Shown: positions 16,043 to 25,411, numbered from the stretch's first letter. The stretch: DNA of 64,000 nt from Vibrio vulnificus NBRC 15645 = ATCC 27562 (GCF_002224265.1 NZ_CP012882.1:248001-312000); one strand, 5' to 3'. Notes: generated by a model from the letters alone, not told the origin. Numbers and translations are program-made.

Positions 16043-16885
16043 CTACTGCTCACCTTGGCTTGAGATGAACACGATCTCGTGCTCAGTAGAGGCATCCACC
16101 AAACGAGAAATATCCAATGTTTCGAGTATTTTATGCTCGAAGGTTTCATCCGAAGAAAGCAGCCACTTTCGGAATTTTTTCTTCGAAGCTTCGCCTTCTA
16201 ATCGATATTTAAACTCAAAGCTCAATATATAGTTATCTTTAATAGGCAAATTATATAATCTTCTAAAGGTATTTTTATAATCTATGTTCCCCTCTGCATA
16301 CTTAGAATAACAATATTTTCCTATTTTCACAGATTCACATTTTATTGGTGGATATGACCTCAAATACGAACCAAGCAGGTAGTCATTTTTTTCTATAGAA
16401 TCATCGTCACTATCTGGTACATTCCCCCAAACTTTATTAGCGTATCTGTATGCATTTTCCATATCCTCGGTATGCCTTCCGCGTTGGCTTTTATTATCTG
16501 GATTTGGATCGTGATAATAGTCAACATACTCTTTTTCAAGAATACGACCAAGGGATTCAACATCGGCAATGTTTTCTTTCACTTGTTTTATTCTAACGAT
16601 AGCAAGTAGCAAACCCTGACTACTACATGGAAGTAAAGGATTTTTGATGACATTGCTAAATCGATAGGACACAAAACCAAGATGAACAATTTCTTCATGG
16701 CCTTCATTAACAAAAGCATCATTAGATATAGGTAAAGACACACATTCCATCTCATAGACAAAGCTAGAGTAATTGTTTGGAAATGAGCATTCGTAAAAAT
16801 AATCATCTATTTTATATTGAGCCAGTTCTAATCTTTCAAAATTAGGTTTGCCTCTAAAACCATCTCGAAAGTTTTTAATAAACAT
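16043..16885 (-). CDS. Unrecognised protein, paralogue 1 of a tandem pair
   Basis: A 280-residue soluble protein without signal peptide or membrane segment. It is clearly homologous to the gene just upstream (16896-17714): shared blocks include DGFRGKPNF near the N-terminus, QGLLLAIVR, RGRHTEDM, YPPIKC, YNLPIKDNY and SKKKFRKWLLSSDETFEH. No enzymatic motif is apparent and I do not recognise the family. It is AT-rich compared with its neighbours. Two adjacent divergent copies in an accessory region resemble the way immunity or anti-toxin genes multiply, but no toxin is visible here. It is read after paralogue 1's neighbour with a 10-base gap, so the two are one transcript ending at 16000. Confidence 0.75.
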   Translation of the reverse strand: MFIKNFRDGFRGKPNFERLELAQYKIDDYFYECSFPNNYSSFVYEMECVSLPISNDAFVNEGHEEIVHLGFVSYRFSNVIKNPLLPCSSQGLLLAIVRIKQVKENIADVESLGRILEKEYVDYYHDPNPDNKSQRGRHTEDMENAYRYANKVWGNVPDSDDDSIEKNDYLLGSYLRSYPPIKCESVKIGKYCYSKYAEGNIDYKNTFRRLYNLPIKDNYILSFEFKYRLEGEASKKKFRKWLLSSDETFEHKILETLDISRLVDASTEHEIVFISSQGEQ

Positions 16886-16895
16886 AATATATCTA

Positions 16896-17714
16896 TCACT
16901 TAACTGAAATAGAATTTAAATGTGAGTCGAACAAACGAGATATCTCGAGCGTTTCAAGGACTATATGTTCAAACGTTTCATCGGAAGAAAGCAGCCACTT
17001 ACGGAATTTTTTCTTAGATGATTCGCCTTCTAAGCGATATTTAAACAAAAAGCTCAACATATAGTTGTCTTTGAGCGGAAGGTTGTACACGCGTTGGAAA
17101 ATATGTTTGTAGTTAATATCACCTTCAACGTACTTAGAATATGTCTGTTTACCAAGGGTAATAGATGTACATTTTATTGGCGGATAGGCCCTCATATAGT
17201 TTCCTAAAATATAGGCATCTCTTGATTTTTTATCCTCATCATCTGAATACTTATCCCATCTTTTCTTTGCATATTCAAAAGCGTGATTCATATCCTCGGT
17301 ATGCCGACCACGCAACGTTCTTTCTACTGGCACAGGATCATGATAAAAATCTAGATATTCTTTTTCTATCACTGCGTTTAGCGATTCAACACCATCAAAT
17401 GATTGTGGCACTTTTTTAAGTCTCACGATCACTAGCAATAAGCCTTGACTATTATAGGGATCGATAGGGTTGATAATGACGTTGTGAAATCGATATGAGA
17501 AGAAACCCAGATCAACTTTATGCTCAAAAAAGTTAGGATCAGCACTGTCACTAAGTACGTCTAAGTCCGTTTCCTGAAGATAGTATTTAAAACTAGAGTA
17601 ATTATCGGGAAACGAGAATTCATAGAGATGATCACCGATTCGATATCGAGCATGAGATCTGCTTACAAAATTGGGTTTTCCCCTAAAGCCATCAATAAGA
17701 TACTTAATAATGAT
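16896..17714 (-). CDS. Unrecognised protein, paralogue 2, apparently without ATG start
   Basis: The frame encodes 272 residues homologous over the whole length to the 280-residue protein downstream. The first ATG in frame is at 17438, which would remove the first third. Homology nevertheless continues upstream through HNVIINP, FSFPDNYSSF and DGFRGKPNF to an ATC codon at 17714-17712, which aligns exactly with the ATG of the paralogue. An AGAGG site (17725-17721) lies 6 bases before that ATC. Either translation starts at ATC or the neighbouring ATT codons, or a one-base change has destroyed the start. The open frame has no internal stop over 272 codons, which argues against long-standing decay. 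Its function is not recognised. Confidence 0.65.
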   Translation of the reverse strand: MIIKYLIDGFRGKPNFVSRSHARYRIGDHLYEFSFPDNYSSFKYYLQETDLDVLSDSADPNFFEHKVDLGFFSYRFHNVIINPIDPYNSQGLLLVIVRLKKVPQSFDGVESLNAVIEKEYLDFYHDPVPVERTLRGRHTEDMNHAFEYAKKRWDKYSDDEDKKSRDAYILGNYMRAYPPIKCTSITLGKQTYSKYVEGDINYKHIFQRVYNLPLKDNYMLSFLFKYRLEGESSKKKFRKWLLSSDETFEHIVLETLEISRLFDSHLNSISVK

Positions 17715-18018
17715 ATTTTTCCTCTGATAAAAATCACCATCAGCCCTTCAATGACGTTCGCATTCAGTTTTATGGATTTGTCAAACAGGTTTGTCATTGC
17801 AAATATCAATATTAAATTAAAAATTCACAGCCTCAGATCAAATGCTCATTTCATTCAGAAAAATGAGACGTACCTAAGTCACCTGTGAAAGTAACTTTTT
17901 TGTAGATTTCATGAAAATCGCGTCGAGTAATAGACACCAACGTTCAAAAGCCCCTCTTCAAACACGACATGCCAGAGTCGATCACCAAAACACTGGCATT
18001 CCCCCAGCTCACAAGCCT

Positions 18019-18783
18019 TTAATGTTTGTTCGTGGAAAGTCTGGGGCAATCTTGGCAAAGGGTTCCGTTGCGGCACTTGTATGCTAAACAACAGCTCATC
18101 CTAATGTGTTTGAGCCCGCTTTCAGTGTCTTCTTTGATTAGACTCGCTAAGTGCTTGTCAGATAGATGAAATGCATCCAACCAAAGTTTCGCTTGCTGCT
18201 CGATATAGCTATTGTCGAGTTCAGGTCTCATGGATTGAAGCTTGATCAGACAACTTAAAATCAGATCGGCGAGCAAGTGGTTGGTAAATCCAGGGCGAAT
18301 TCGTGTCCATTGGTTGATTTGTTGACGGTATTGTTCGAACAAACGTAATAGCTGCTCACCAGCTCTCGGGACCAATACCTCCGGCTCGCCATGCCAGTGC
18401 ATTTCAGAGGCAAAGCGGTATCCTGCAATAAAACCACGATGCTGGAACTGGGCAAAGTTCGCAAAATCTGGCAACGACTTTAGCCCATAGATAGAGAGAA
18501 AACTGAGATAGATAGGTTGCCAGCAGAGCAAGTCCCAGGTGCGTGTTAACCAATAACCGCTGCCCGCTTCTGGATTGGCCTGTGCAAGTTGGTGATAAAT
18601 GCTCTGTATGATGGCAGTGCTGTTTGGATTTCCGACCAAGATGCACGCTTTCGGCAACTCACCGAACGAGCCTTTTAAATAGGGGGAAACCTGCTTCGAA
18701 TGCGTGAAAATTAATTGATAAATAGCGGGTGGAGGCGGACGAAACCAAAAAAGTTTGAGCCATTCTGGGCGCATAGACAACAA
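18019..18783 (-). CDS. FhuF-like siderophore ferric-iron reductase
   Basis: A 254-residue protein ending in CCLAYKCRNGTLCQDC, that is C-C-x10-C-x2-C, the 2Fe-2S ligand pattern of FhuF. Family members reduce ferric iron in imported hydroxamate siderophores on the cytoplasmic side to release it. The upstream part is the less conserved FhuF body (ILVGNPNSTAIIQSIYHQL). A Fur box lies 65 bases upstream, and a divergent AraC-type regulator plus a TonB-dependent receptor follow, so the three form a siderophore-uptake unit. In V. vulnificus a desferrioxamine receptor (DesA) is preceded by an AraC-type regulator (DesR); this arrangement is reminiscent of it, but the identity is not established. Confidence 0.85.
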   Translation of the reverse strand: MLSMRPEWLKLFWFRPPPPAIYQLIFTHSKQVSPYLKGSFGELPKACILVGNPNSTAIIQSIYHQLAQANPEAGSGYWLTRTWDLLCWQPIYLSFLSIYGLKSLPDFANFAQFQHRGFIAGYRFASEMHWHGEPEVLVPRAGEQLLRLFEQYRQQINQWTRIRPGFTNHLLADLILSCLIKLQSMRPELDNSYIEQQAKLWLDAFHLSDKHLASLIKEDTESGLKHIRMSCCLAYKCRNGTLCQDCPRLSTNKH

Positions 18784-18847
18784 ATATCGAGTGTGAGTTG
18801 GTCAATACCTTAACGCAGCGGGAATTGTAAAACTTAACAATACGGTG

Positions 18848-18866
18848 CAAAATGATAACCATTCTC
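18848..18866. promoter_or_regulatory. Fur box in the divergent FhuF/AraC promoter region
   Basis: Nineteen bases with core AAATGATAACCATTCTC match the Fur consensus at 15 of 19 positions by eye. It sits between the start of the FhuF-like gene and the divergent regulator, so iron repression of one or both is expected. Confidence 0.75.
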
Positions 18867-18934
18867 TTTTGATTGACTTAACAGTTGTACACTGAGGCCA
18901 CCCTCATGGTTGAGGTACAATTCAATCCGCATGG

Positions 18935-19876
18935 TTGGTATTCATTGTGGCAACAGCACAAAGTAAAAACAGATCGATATCGACATTCAATCGCATCAGC
19001 AAGGTGTTGTCGTTTATTCATAACAACCTGGATGCTTCACTGTCACTGGAAGAAATTGCGGAGCAAAGTTGCTGGTCACGCTGGCAATTGCAACGCGTCT
19101 TCCAATCGGAAACGGGCTTAACCGTCGCGCACTATGTACGTGAGTTGAAACTGAGCACTGCCGCTGAAATGCTGTTGGACACGGATCAGCGAGTCATTGA
19201 TATCGCCCTTTCCCTTGGCTTTAATTCCGAGATCGCCTTTAGCCGCGCATTCAAGCAGTTGTTTGGCGATAGCCCTCGCCTCTATCGCAAGCAAGCGCAA
19301 CGCTTTGGCCTAAAGAAACCCATCGAAATATCAGAAGTTAATCACGCTGGCATCAATACAAGCTCGTTTGTTGAAGTGAAAGTCGACACCAAAGAAGCGT
19401 TTTTGCTGAAAGGGGTTCATGGGGAAATTAATGGCTTATTTTCTCTTAAGCCCAATTTCGCGCAAGTCGTCCCTCTGCTTTGGAAAAGCCTTGAAGAGGC
19501 GGCTACAAACCTTCCGCCATTAACGAACCGAAGGCTTGGTGTCGTGGATGTGACCCAAGCGAGTTTCGATGGTAGCCGCATCAAGTATTGGGCGGGTATC
19601 GAACTTGATTCGAACATCTCCCTTCCTGAACTACCCAGTTTGATTTCTGATCAACTCGAAACGCTGGCAGTGCCCGAACAAACTTACGCGATCGTAAAAC
19701 ACAAAGGCCCGATTGAGCGACTCCCGAGAACGTTAGAATGGTTCATTATTCATTGGCTGCCAAATTCTGGCTATCGCGGTATAGATGGTTATGAACTGGA
19801 AGTCTACCCCTCTGACTATCAACTCAACTCACTCAATGCTGAAATGGAGTACTGGGTACCGATCCAAAAAGTATGA
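18935..19876 (+). CDS. AraC/Rob-type regulator with GyrI-like effector domain
   Basis: The frame encodes 313 residues. The N-terminal part (about 20-120) is an AraC double helix-turn-helix (SLEEIAEQSCWSRWQLQRVF and IALSLGFNSEIAFSRAFKQLFGDSPRLYR). The C-terminal ~150 residues form a GyrI/Rob-like small-molecule-binding domain, ending in EMEYWVPIQKV. This is the Rob order (DNA binding first). The first usable start is TTG 18935; no ATG stands at the head of the frame, so the exact N-terminus is uncertain. It lies between a Fur-boxed FhuF-like reductase and a TonB-dependent receptor and probably activates the receptor gene when the siderophore is present. Confidence 0.82.
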   Translation: MVFIVATAQSKNRSISTFNRISKVLSFIHNNLDASLSLEEIAEQSCWSRWQLQRVFQSETGLTVAHYVRELKLSTAAEMLLDTDQRVIDIALSLGFNSEIAFSRAFKQLFGDSPRLYRKQAQRFGLKKPIEISEVNHAGINTSSFVEVKVDTKEAFLLKGVHGEINGLFSLKPNFAQVVPLLWKSLEEAATNLPPLTNRRLGVVDVTQASFDGSRIKYWAGIELDSNISLPELPSLISDQLETLAVPEQTYAIVKHKGPIERLPRTLEWFIIHWLPNSGYRGIDGYELEVYPSDYQLNSLNAEMEYWVPIQKV

Positions 19877-19969
19877 GGTTATCCAAGACCATGCGTATCC
19901 CAAGTAACTTTAAGTTTGTGTTGAAGTTGCACCAAATTGTTAACTATCTTTTGAGCCGCCCAATACAAT

Positions 19970-19988
19970 GCAAATGAGAATTACTACC
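19970..19988 (+). promoter_or_regulatory. Probable Fur box before the TonB-dependent receptor
   Basis: The core AAATGAGAATTACTACC matches the Fur consensus at about 13 of 19 positions and lies 30 bases before the receptor start. Confidence 0.6.
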
Positions 19989-20018
19989 ATTAAGTATGCA
20001 TTGGTATTTAGGGACAAT

Positions 20019-22184
20019 ATGAACACAACAACTCCATTTAAAACTTCCTCTATCGCGCTTGCGATCATGGCGACGTTTACCACTCCTCTTGTTGCTGGCG
20101 CGCAAAGCAGCGTCGAAAACACTCAGCTTGAAACTACCCAACTTGAAACCATTACGGTTCTTGGCAAGGTCTATCGCAATACGGCGACCAAAACGGCGTT
20201 AGAGCCCGAGGAGACGCCACAAGGTGTGACGATCATTGATAAAGAGCTGCTGGATCAGCGCGGTGTTAAATCGGTCAATGAAGCCCTACGCTACGCTCCG
20301 GGCGTAGTGACGGAACAAAAAGGTGCTGCGGTCACCATGTACGACAACTTTTCTATCCGCGGCTTTGAGACCAACAACCAGAACTATTACGATGGTTTGA
20401 TCCTGCCTTACTTAGCGGGCTGGAACTTGCATCCGCAAATTGACCCAGTCGCGATTCAGCAAATTGAAGTGTTTAAAGGCCCAACCTCGGTGCTCTACGG
20501 AACCATGCCTCCGGGCGGCATGGTCAACATCATTGCCAAATCACCTCAACAAGAGCAAAGCACATCGGTAGGGCTGGCAACGGGCTCACGTCATCTTGTG
20601 CAAGCGTCGCTGGACTCTGCTGGGCAAATCGGTGACAGCAACCTATCCTACCGACTGGTGGCCATGGCACGTAAGCAAGATAGCCAAGTCAATGGTGCAG
20701 AAGAAGAGCGTTATCTCATCGCGCCATCTCTCGACTGGCAAGTGACCGATCGCACTCTGATCAACGTGAATCTTTACTATCAGAACGATCCCGCCATGGG
20801 CATCAACTCTTCCATGCCTGTTGAAGTGGTGAAAAGACAATCACCTTCGGTCTCGATGGGGGATACCAATTGGAGTACCTTCGAGCGCGACGTACTCATG
20901 CTTGGCTATAAACTCAATCACGAGTTCAATGACAACTGGTCATTTCTACAAAATGCCCGTTATACCGATGCCTCTTTGTACCAAGAGAACACTTATCACC
21001 TCGATACCGGCTTTACAGCGGCGACGGGTGCGCTGTCTCGAAATATCTATACGACCGATGAAAGCTATAAGAGTGTGGTGATAGACAACCAGCTTTCTGG
21101 TCTAGTGACGATGGGCAATTGGCAACACAACTTGCTGGTTGGCGTCGATTACCAAGATCTCGATGGGGATTCTTCATACAAAGAGTTCGCTGGCAACGCT
21201 GCTTTTTATACCTTCAACGCCTATCAGCCAAACAACCATCTGTTAGACAAAAGCCAACTCAACGAAGTCTATTCAGAGCGCCACGACATTGGCTTTGAAC
21301 AGTTGGGCGTCTATTTCCAAGATCAAATACGCCACGGCCAACTGATTTTGCTGGCGGGTGGACGTTACGATCTGTTCAAATCCCACGATGATAAGACTAG
21401 TACTGCGCCAACGTATGATGGCAAAGAGACGTCCGATCACAACCAGTTCTCCTACCGTGTTGGTGCTTTATATGAGCTTGGCAATGGCCTGTCACCCTTT
21501 GCCAACTATGCCACCAGCTTTGAACCCGCGGCAGGCACCGACATCAACGGTAAGAGCTTGAAACCGCAAACGGGTGAGCAGATCGAAGTCGGCTTTAAGT
21601 ACATGTCTGCCGACATGGCCAACATGCTGACCGCGTCTTACTTCCACATTACCAAATTTGACTCCATTGCCGCCGACCCTAACGACCCGACATTCCGTGC
21701 AAAAATCCAATTGGGCGAAGTAACGTCTCAAGGTGTCGAGCTTGAAGGGCAAGCCTATCTTGCTGATAACTGGGATGTGCTGGCCTCTTATACCTACCTT
21801 GATATGGAAGTGAAAAAAGCCACCGATGCCACGCTTGTCGGAACGACCCCAATTTATGTGCCAAAACACAGCGCAAATCTTTGGACCAACTACTACCTCA
21901 CTTCCGGCGCTTTAAGTGGTGTGCGCATTGGTGGTGGTGTACGTTATGTGGGCGAAATGGAAATGGACGCGACCAACACCCAAGGCAAGGTGCCATCGTA
22001 CACGGTTACTGACCTCTCGCTTGGTTACGACCTGGGCAACGCGAGTGATTCGCTCAATGGCGCGCAAGTCAACTTGGTGGTGAACAACCTGTTCAATGAG
22101 CAATATTACTCATGTTACAACCAGACCAACTGCTGGTTTGGTGCGGAGCAAACCGTCGAGCTCAACGTGAATTACGGCTTCTAG
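20019..22184 (+). CDS. TonB-dependent siderophore receptor
   Basis: A 721-residue outer-membrane receptor. The signal peptide begins at ATG 20019 (MNTTTPFKTSSIALAIMA, ending near AGAQS), preceded by an AGGGA site; the frame is open from 19968. A TonB box-like ETITVLG follows, then a plug domain (GVTIIDKELLDQRG, IRGFE, VEVFKGPTSVLYG, PPGGMVNIIAK at about 60-190) and a 22-strand barrel ending in an aromatic residue (VNYGF). The plug motifs are of the FhuA/FoxA/FhuE ferric-hydroxamate type. A Fur box upstream and neighbouring FhuF-like and AraC genes support siderophore import. A DesA-like desferrioxamine receptor is a good guess but is not proven by the sequence alone. Confidence 0.92.
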   Translation: MNTTTPFKTSSIALAIMATFTTPLVAGAQSSVENTQLETTQLETITVLGKVYRNTATKTALEPEETPQGVTIIDKELLDQRGVKSVNEALRYAPGVVTEQKGAAVTMYDNFSIRGFETNNQNYYDGLILPYLAGWNLHPQIDPVAIQQIEVFKGPTSVLYGTMPPGGMVNIIAKSPQQEQSTSVGLATGSRHLVQASLDSAGQIGDSNLSYRLVAMARKQDSQVNGAEEERYLIAPSLDWQVTDRTLINVNLYYQNDPAMGINSSMPVEVVKRQSPSVSMGDTNWSTFERDVLMLGYKLNHEFNDNWSFLQNARYTDASLYQENTYHLDTGFTAATGALSRNIYTTDESYKSVVIDNQLSGLVTMGNWQHNLLVGVDYQDLDGDSSYKEFAGNAAFYTFNAYQPNNHLLDKSQLNEVYSERHDIGFEQLGVYFQDQIRHGQLILLAGGRYDLFKSHDDKTSTAPTYDGKETSDHNQFSYRVGALYELGNGLSPFANYATSFEPAAGTDINGKSLKPQTGEQIEVGFKYMSADMANMLTASYFHITKFDSIAADPNDPTFRAKIQLGEVTSQGVELEGQAYLADNWDVLASYTYLDMEVKKATDATLVGTTPIYVPKHSANLWTNYYLTSGALSGVRIGGGVRYVGEMEMDATNTQGKVPSYTVTDLSLGYDLGNASDSLNGAQVNLVVNNLFNEQYYSCYNQTNCWFGAEQTVELNVNYGF

Positions 22185-22201
22185 CCAAATAGAATCGACA
22201 A

Positions 22202-22230
22202 AAAAAGCAACTCTTTCGGAGTTGCTTTTT
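22202..22230. terminator. Bidirectional terminator, receptor / FAD oxidoreductase
   Basis: A perfect 12-bp stem AAAAAGCAACTC/GAGTTGCTTTTT with a 5-nt loop lies 17 bases after the receptor stop and 19 bases after the convergent gene's stop. The A/T runs on both arms make it work in both directions. Confidence 0.92.
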
Positions 22231-22249
22231 CTATTTCACTTCGCTTCAA

Positions 22250-23866
22250 CTAGGCATTTTCTAGCTGAGCAACCATGCTACGCGCCACCGCTTCGGCCAC
22301 TTTAATGCCGTCGATACCCGCAGAGAGGATACCGCCTGCATAACCTGCACCCTCACCCGCTGGGTAGAAACCTTTGAGGTTAACGCTTTGGTATTCTTTG
22401 TCGCGCTTGATGCACACAGGAGAAGAGGTACGCGTTTCCACACCAGTCAGCAAACCGTCTTCAGAGGCAAAACCTTTGATCTTGCGATCAAACGCAGGAA
22501 TCGCTTCACGGATCGCTTCAATCGCGAAGGATGGCAACGCCTTCTCAAGGTCCGTCAGTTTGATACCTGGCGTGAACGATGGCTCCACGTCACCAAGGGC
22601 GCTTGGATCACGGCCTTTCAGGAAGTCACCAATTTTCTGTGCTGGTGCGTCGTAGTTTTCACCACCAAGACGGTAAGCATTAGATTCAAGCTCGCGTTGG
22701 AAACGGATACCCGCCAGCGGATCGCCCGGGTAATCAATCTCAGGAGAGATACCCACCACAATCGCACTGTTGGCGTTACGCTCAGCACGCGAATATTGAC
22801 TCATGCCGTTTGTCACAACGCGGCCTTCTTCAGAGGTCGCCGCTACTACCGTGCCACCTGGACACATACAGAAGCTGTAAACCGTGCGGCCATTCTTACA
22901 GTGATGCACCAGTTTGTAATCTGCCGCGCCGAGAATTGGATTGCCCGCGTTTGGACCAAAACGCGCTTCGTCGATCATCGACTGTTTGTGCTCGATACGG
23001 AAACCGACAGAGAACGGCTTCGCTTCCATATAAACGCCGCGCTCATGCAGCATTTCAAAGGTATCGCGCGCACTGTGACCCACGGCCAGTACCACATGGC
23101 GAGATTTCAGCTCTTCACCGTTAGACAGCGTTACACCCGTGATTTGACCATCTTCCATATGGATATCGTCAACGCGCGTGCTAAAGCGGATCTCACCGCC
23201 GAGCTCAAGAATTTTCGCGCGCATTTTTTCGATCATCGTAACCAGCTTAAAGGTACCGATGTGCGGCTTACTCACGTAGAGGATCTCTTCTGGTGCGCCT
23301 GCGGCAACAAACTCGGTGATCACTTTGCGGCCGTAGAAATTAGGATCTTTCACTTGGCTGTAAAGTTTACCGTCAGAAAAAGTGCCCGCACCGCCTTCAC
23401 CAAACTGTACGTTTGACTCCGGATTCAGCGTACGCTTACGCCAAAAACCGAAGGTATCTTTGGTACGCTCACGCACCTCTTTACCACGTTCAACAATGAT
23501 TGGGTTGAAACCCATTTGCGCCAACACAAGGCCAGCAAACAAGCCACAAGGGCCAAAACCAATCACGATTGGGCGCTCAGTGAGGTTCGCTGGCGCTTGA
23601 GCAACATACTTGTATTCCATGTCCGGCGTTTCACGAACATGGGGATCTTTACTGAACTTCGCCAACAACTTATCTTGGTTCGCCACTTCAATATCCAGCG
23701 TGTAGATCAACTGGATATTGGTCTTTTTACGCGCATCGTAACCACGTCTAAACATGGAAAAAGAAAGAACCTGCTCTGCGGGAATGCCGAGCTTGGCGGT
23801 AATGGCTTCGAGAAGCGCGCCTTCCTCATGGTCGAGAGGAAGTCGAAGTTCAGTTAAACGTATCAT
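22250..23866 (-). CDS. NAD(P)/FAD-dependent oxidoreductase (COG2509 type)
   Basis: A 538-residue cytoplasmic flavoprotein. An N-terminal ~90-residue domain (LRLPLDHEEGALLEAI, MFRRGYDARKK) precedes the FAD Rossmann fold GFGPCGLFAGLVLAQMG (about 102-118). Further on come the GEGGAGTFSDGKL loop and the C-terminal FAD segment GFYPAGEGAGYAGGI. These are the marks of the widespread uncharacterised FAD-dependent dehydrogenase family COG2509. The substrate is unknown. It is a monocistronic gene with a terminator at 22202; nothing unusual was seen. Confidence 0.88.
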   Translation of the reverse strand: MIRLTELRLPLDHEEGALLEAITAKLGIPAEQVLSFSMFRRGYDARKKTNIQLIYTLDIEVANQDKLLAKFSKDPHVRETPDMEYKYVAQAPANLTERPIVIGFGPCGLFAGLVLAQMGFNPIIVERGKEVRERTKDTFGFWRKRTLNPESNVQFGEGGAGTFSDGKLYSQVKDPNFYGRKVITEFVAAGAPEEILYVSKPHIGTFKLVTMIEKMRAKILELGGEIRFSTRVDDIHMEDGQITGVTLSNGEELKSRHVVLAVGHSARDTFEMLHERGVYMEAKPFSVGFRIEHKQSMIDEARFGPNAGNPILGAADYKLVHHCKNGRTVYSFCMCPGGTVVAATSEEGRVVTNGMSQYSRAERNANSAIVVGISPEIDYPGDPLAGIRFQRELESNAYRLGGENYDAPAQKIGDFLKGRDPSALGDVEPSFTPGIKLTDLEKALPSFAIEAIREAIPAFDRKIKGFASEDGLLTGVETRTSSPVCIKRDKEYQSVNLKGFYPAGEGAGYAGGILSAGIDGIKVAEAVARSMVAQLENA

Positions 23867-24154
23867 GGGATGTCTCGTTACAGTTGGTGTCTTAGCCTTG
23901 CTAAGTCATTTCCTTTTAGGGAAAGCAACCAGCGCAGCTCACAATGGCGCGCATTTTACGAGAAATTGCATTCTATGTCATACAAAAAGCAGAACTGGGT
24001 CATACTAAAAACCAGAACGAGGCAAAGTTCACCATAACAATCGCCGTCACCAATGTTGAATTTTGCCTTGGGATCAGTATCATCCCCCTTCTTCATTTTT
24101 GACCGCAACGTGTCATTGAAGAATGTGTTTCACTGAACTAAAGAGCGCTATGTC

Positions 24155-24478
24155 ATGGCATTTGTGGTAACTGATAACTGTATCCAATGTAAATACACGG
24201 ATTGTGTCGCCGTTTGCCCGGCGGATGCCTTTCACGAAGGGCCGAACTTCATGGTGATCAACCCCATCGAGTGCATCGACTGTGGTTTGTGTGTGGACGA
24301 GTGTGCCGCAGCGGCAATCTTCCAAGAAGATGAGCTGCCAGAAGATCAAGTGATCTACAAAGAGCTGAACGCGGAACTGGCAGAGCTCTGGCCTGTACAA
24401 ACTGAAGTGAAGCCAGCAATGGATGAAGCGGAAAAGTGGAATGGCGTGCCAAACAAGTTGGACATGCTCGAAAGATAA
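24155..24478 (+). CDS. fdxA: 7Fe ferredoxin FdxA
   Basis: A 107-residue ferredoxin whose N-terminal 60 residues closely follow Azotobacter ferredoxin [18 protein letters not shown], then [13 protein letters not shown], and [12 protein letters not shown]. The Cys pattern fits one 3Fe-4S and one 4Fe-4S cluster, and the C-terminal extension of ~45 residues is typical. It is a cytoplasmic electron carrier. It is monocistronic between the FAD oxidoreductase (divergent) and a convergent methyltransferase gene. Confidence 0.95.
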   Translation: MAFVVTDNCIQCKYTDCVAVCPADAFHEGPNFMVINPIECIDCGLCVDECAAAAIFQEDELPEDQVIYKELNAELAELWPVQTEVKPAMDEAEKWNGVPNKLDMLER

Positions 24479-24530
24479 ATTTTCCCACCAAATCGATAGG
24501 TTAAGCAGATTTGAGAAAAACGGAATCAAT

Positions 24531-24561
24531 AAAAAAGCGTCGTATTCCACGACGCTTTTTT
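24531..24561. terminator. Bidirectional terminator, fdxA / SpoU methyltransferase
   Basis: A perfect 13-bp stem AAAAAAGCGTCGT/ACGACGCTTTTTT with a 5-nt loop lies between the two convergent genes. Confidence 0.93.
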
Positions 24562-24589
24562 GCTATTTCACAGCTGCAAAACAATACGC

Positions 24590-25324
24590 TTAACTGTGCT
24601 GACGGCGAATGTTGTCGAGAATAATGCCCGTTGCCATCGCCACATTGAGCGACTCTGCCCCACCAAACGCCGGAATGGTGATCTTGTCGGTGACGAACTT
24701 TGACGCTTGTTCACGAACACCGTGAGATTCGCTGCCCATCAGCAAAATGCCTTGCGCTGAAAACGTCGTTTTGTGAACACTTTCCCCTTCGAGAAACGCA
24801 CCGTAAATTGGCAAGTTTGCCTGCTCTAAGTAACTGGGCAGATCAACCAAGCTCACCTGCACACGGCCAAAGCTGCCCATGGTGGCACTGATGGTTTTCG
24901 GGTTGTATGGATCAGCGCAATCGCTGCTGGCAACAATGTGTTTGATGCCGTACCAATCCGCCACGCGGATGATGGTACCAAGGTTACCGGGGTCAGACAC
25001 ACCATCAAGGGCGATCATCAAACCTTGTGCTTTTGGCGTTTCAATCGCAGGGATCTCCACCACCGCAATCGCCGCGTTGTTGCTCACCAGCGTGCTCGCC
25101 TTCGTCAAATCATCCAACGATGCTTCAATGCATTCATAACCAGCCAGCTCAACCGCATGTTGCTGTAGAAACTCTGCCGTGGCAAAAACCTGTTTCACCT
25201 TGAGCGTGCTGTTGGCCAACTCAAGGACATTTTTTTCACCTTGAACCAGAAATAAGCCAAGCGCTTTGCGCTGTTTCTTTTGCCCCAAAGCTCGAAGCAG
25301 TTTTAGTTGGTTTTTTGAAATCAT
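24590..25324 (-). CDS. TrmH/SpoU-family RNA 2'-O-methyltransferase
   Basis: A 244-residue protein with an N-terminal substrate-binding domain (about 1-90; KKQRKALGLFLVQGEKNVLEL) and the SPOUT knot: motif 1 LDGVSDPGNLGTIIRVADW, motif 2 LLMGSESHGV and motif 3 IPAFGGAESLNVAMATGIIL. These proteins use S-adenosylmethionine to methylate ribose 2'-OH groups in tRNA or rRNA. The target cannot be told apart from sequence. The frame is open to 25363, but ATG 25324 (MISKNQLKLLRAL) is where the family begins. Confidence 0.92.
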   Translation of the reverse strand: MISKNQLKLLRALGQKKQRKALGLFLVQGEKNVLELANSTLKVKQVFATAEFLQQHAVELAGYECIEASLDDLTKASTLVSNNAAIAVVEIPAIETPKAQGLMIALDGVSDPGNLGTIIRVADWYGIKHIVASSDCADPYNPKTISATMGSFGRVQVSLVDLPSYLEQANLPIYGAFLEGESVHKTTFSAQGILLMGSESHGVREQASKFVTDKITIPAFGGAESLNVAMATGIILDNIRRQHS

Positions 25325-25411
25325 TGCATTGTCCCAGATAAAAGCGTGCGAATTATAGAGCAAAGCCGCGATGAGCTAAAGGGGATTAAATGGAAACAGA
25401 ATAAGCAGAAA

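Noticed and set aside
17165..17888. Small plus-strand open frames in the tandem-paralogue region
   Set aside because: They run antisense to the paralogues or over their promoter, and have no ribosome site or recognisable content.
22388..23416. A 342-codon open frame opposite the FAD oxidoreductase
   Set aside because: It is the antisense shadow of a well-supported gene, rich in His/Arg/Thr of reversed codons, without a recognisable domain.
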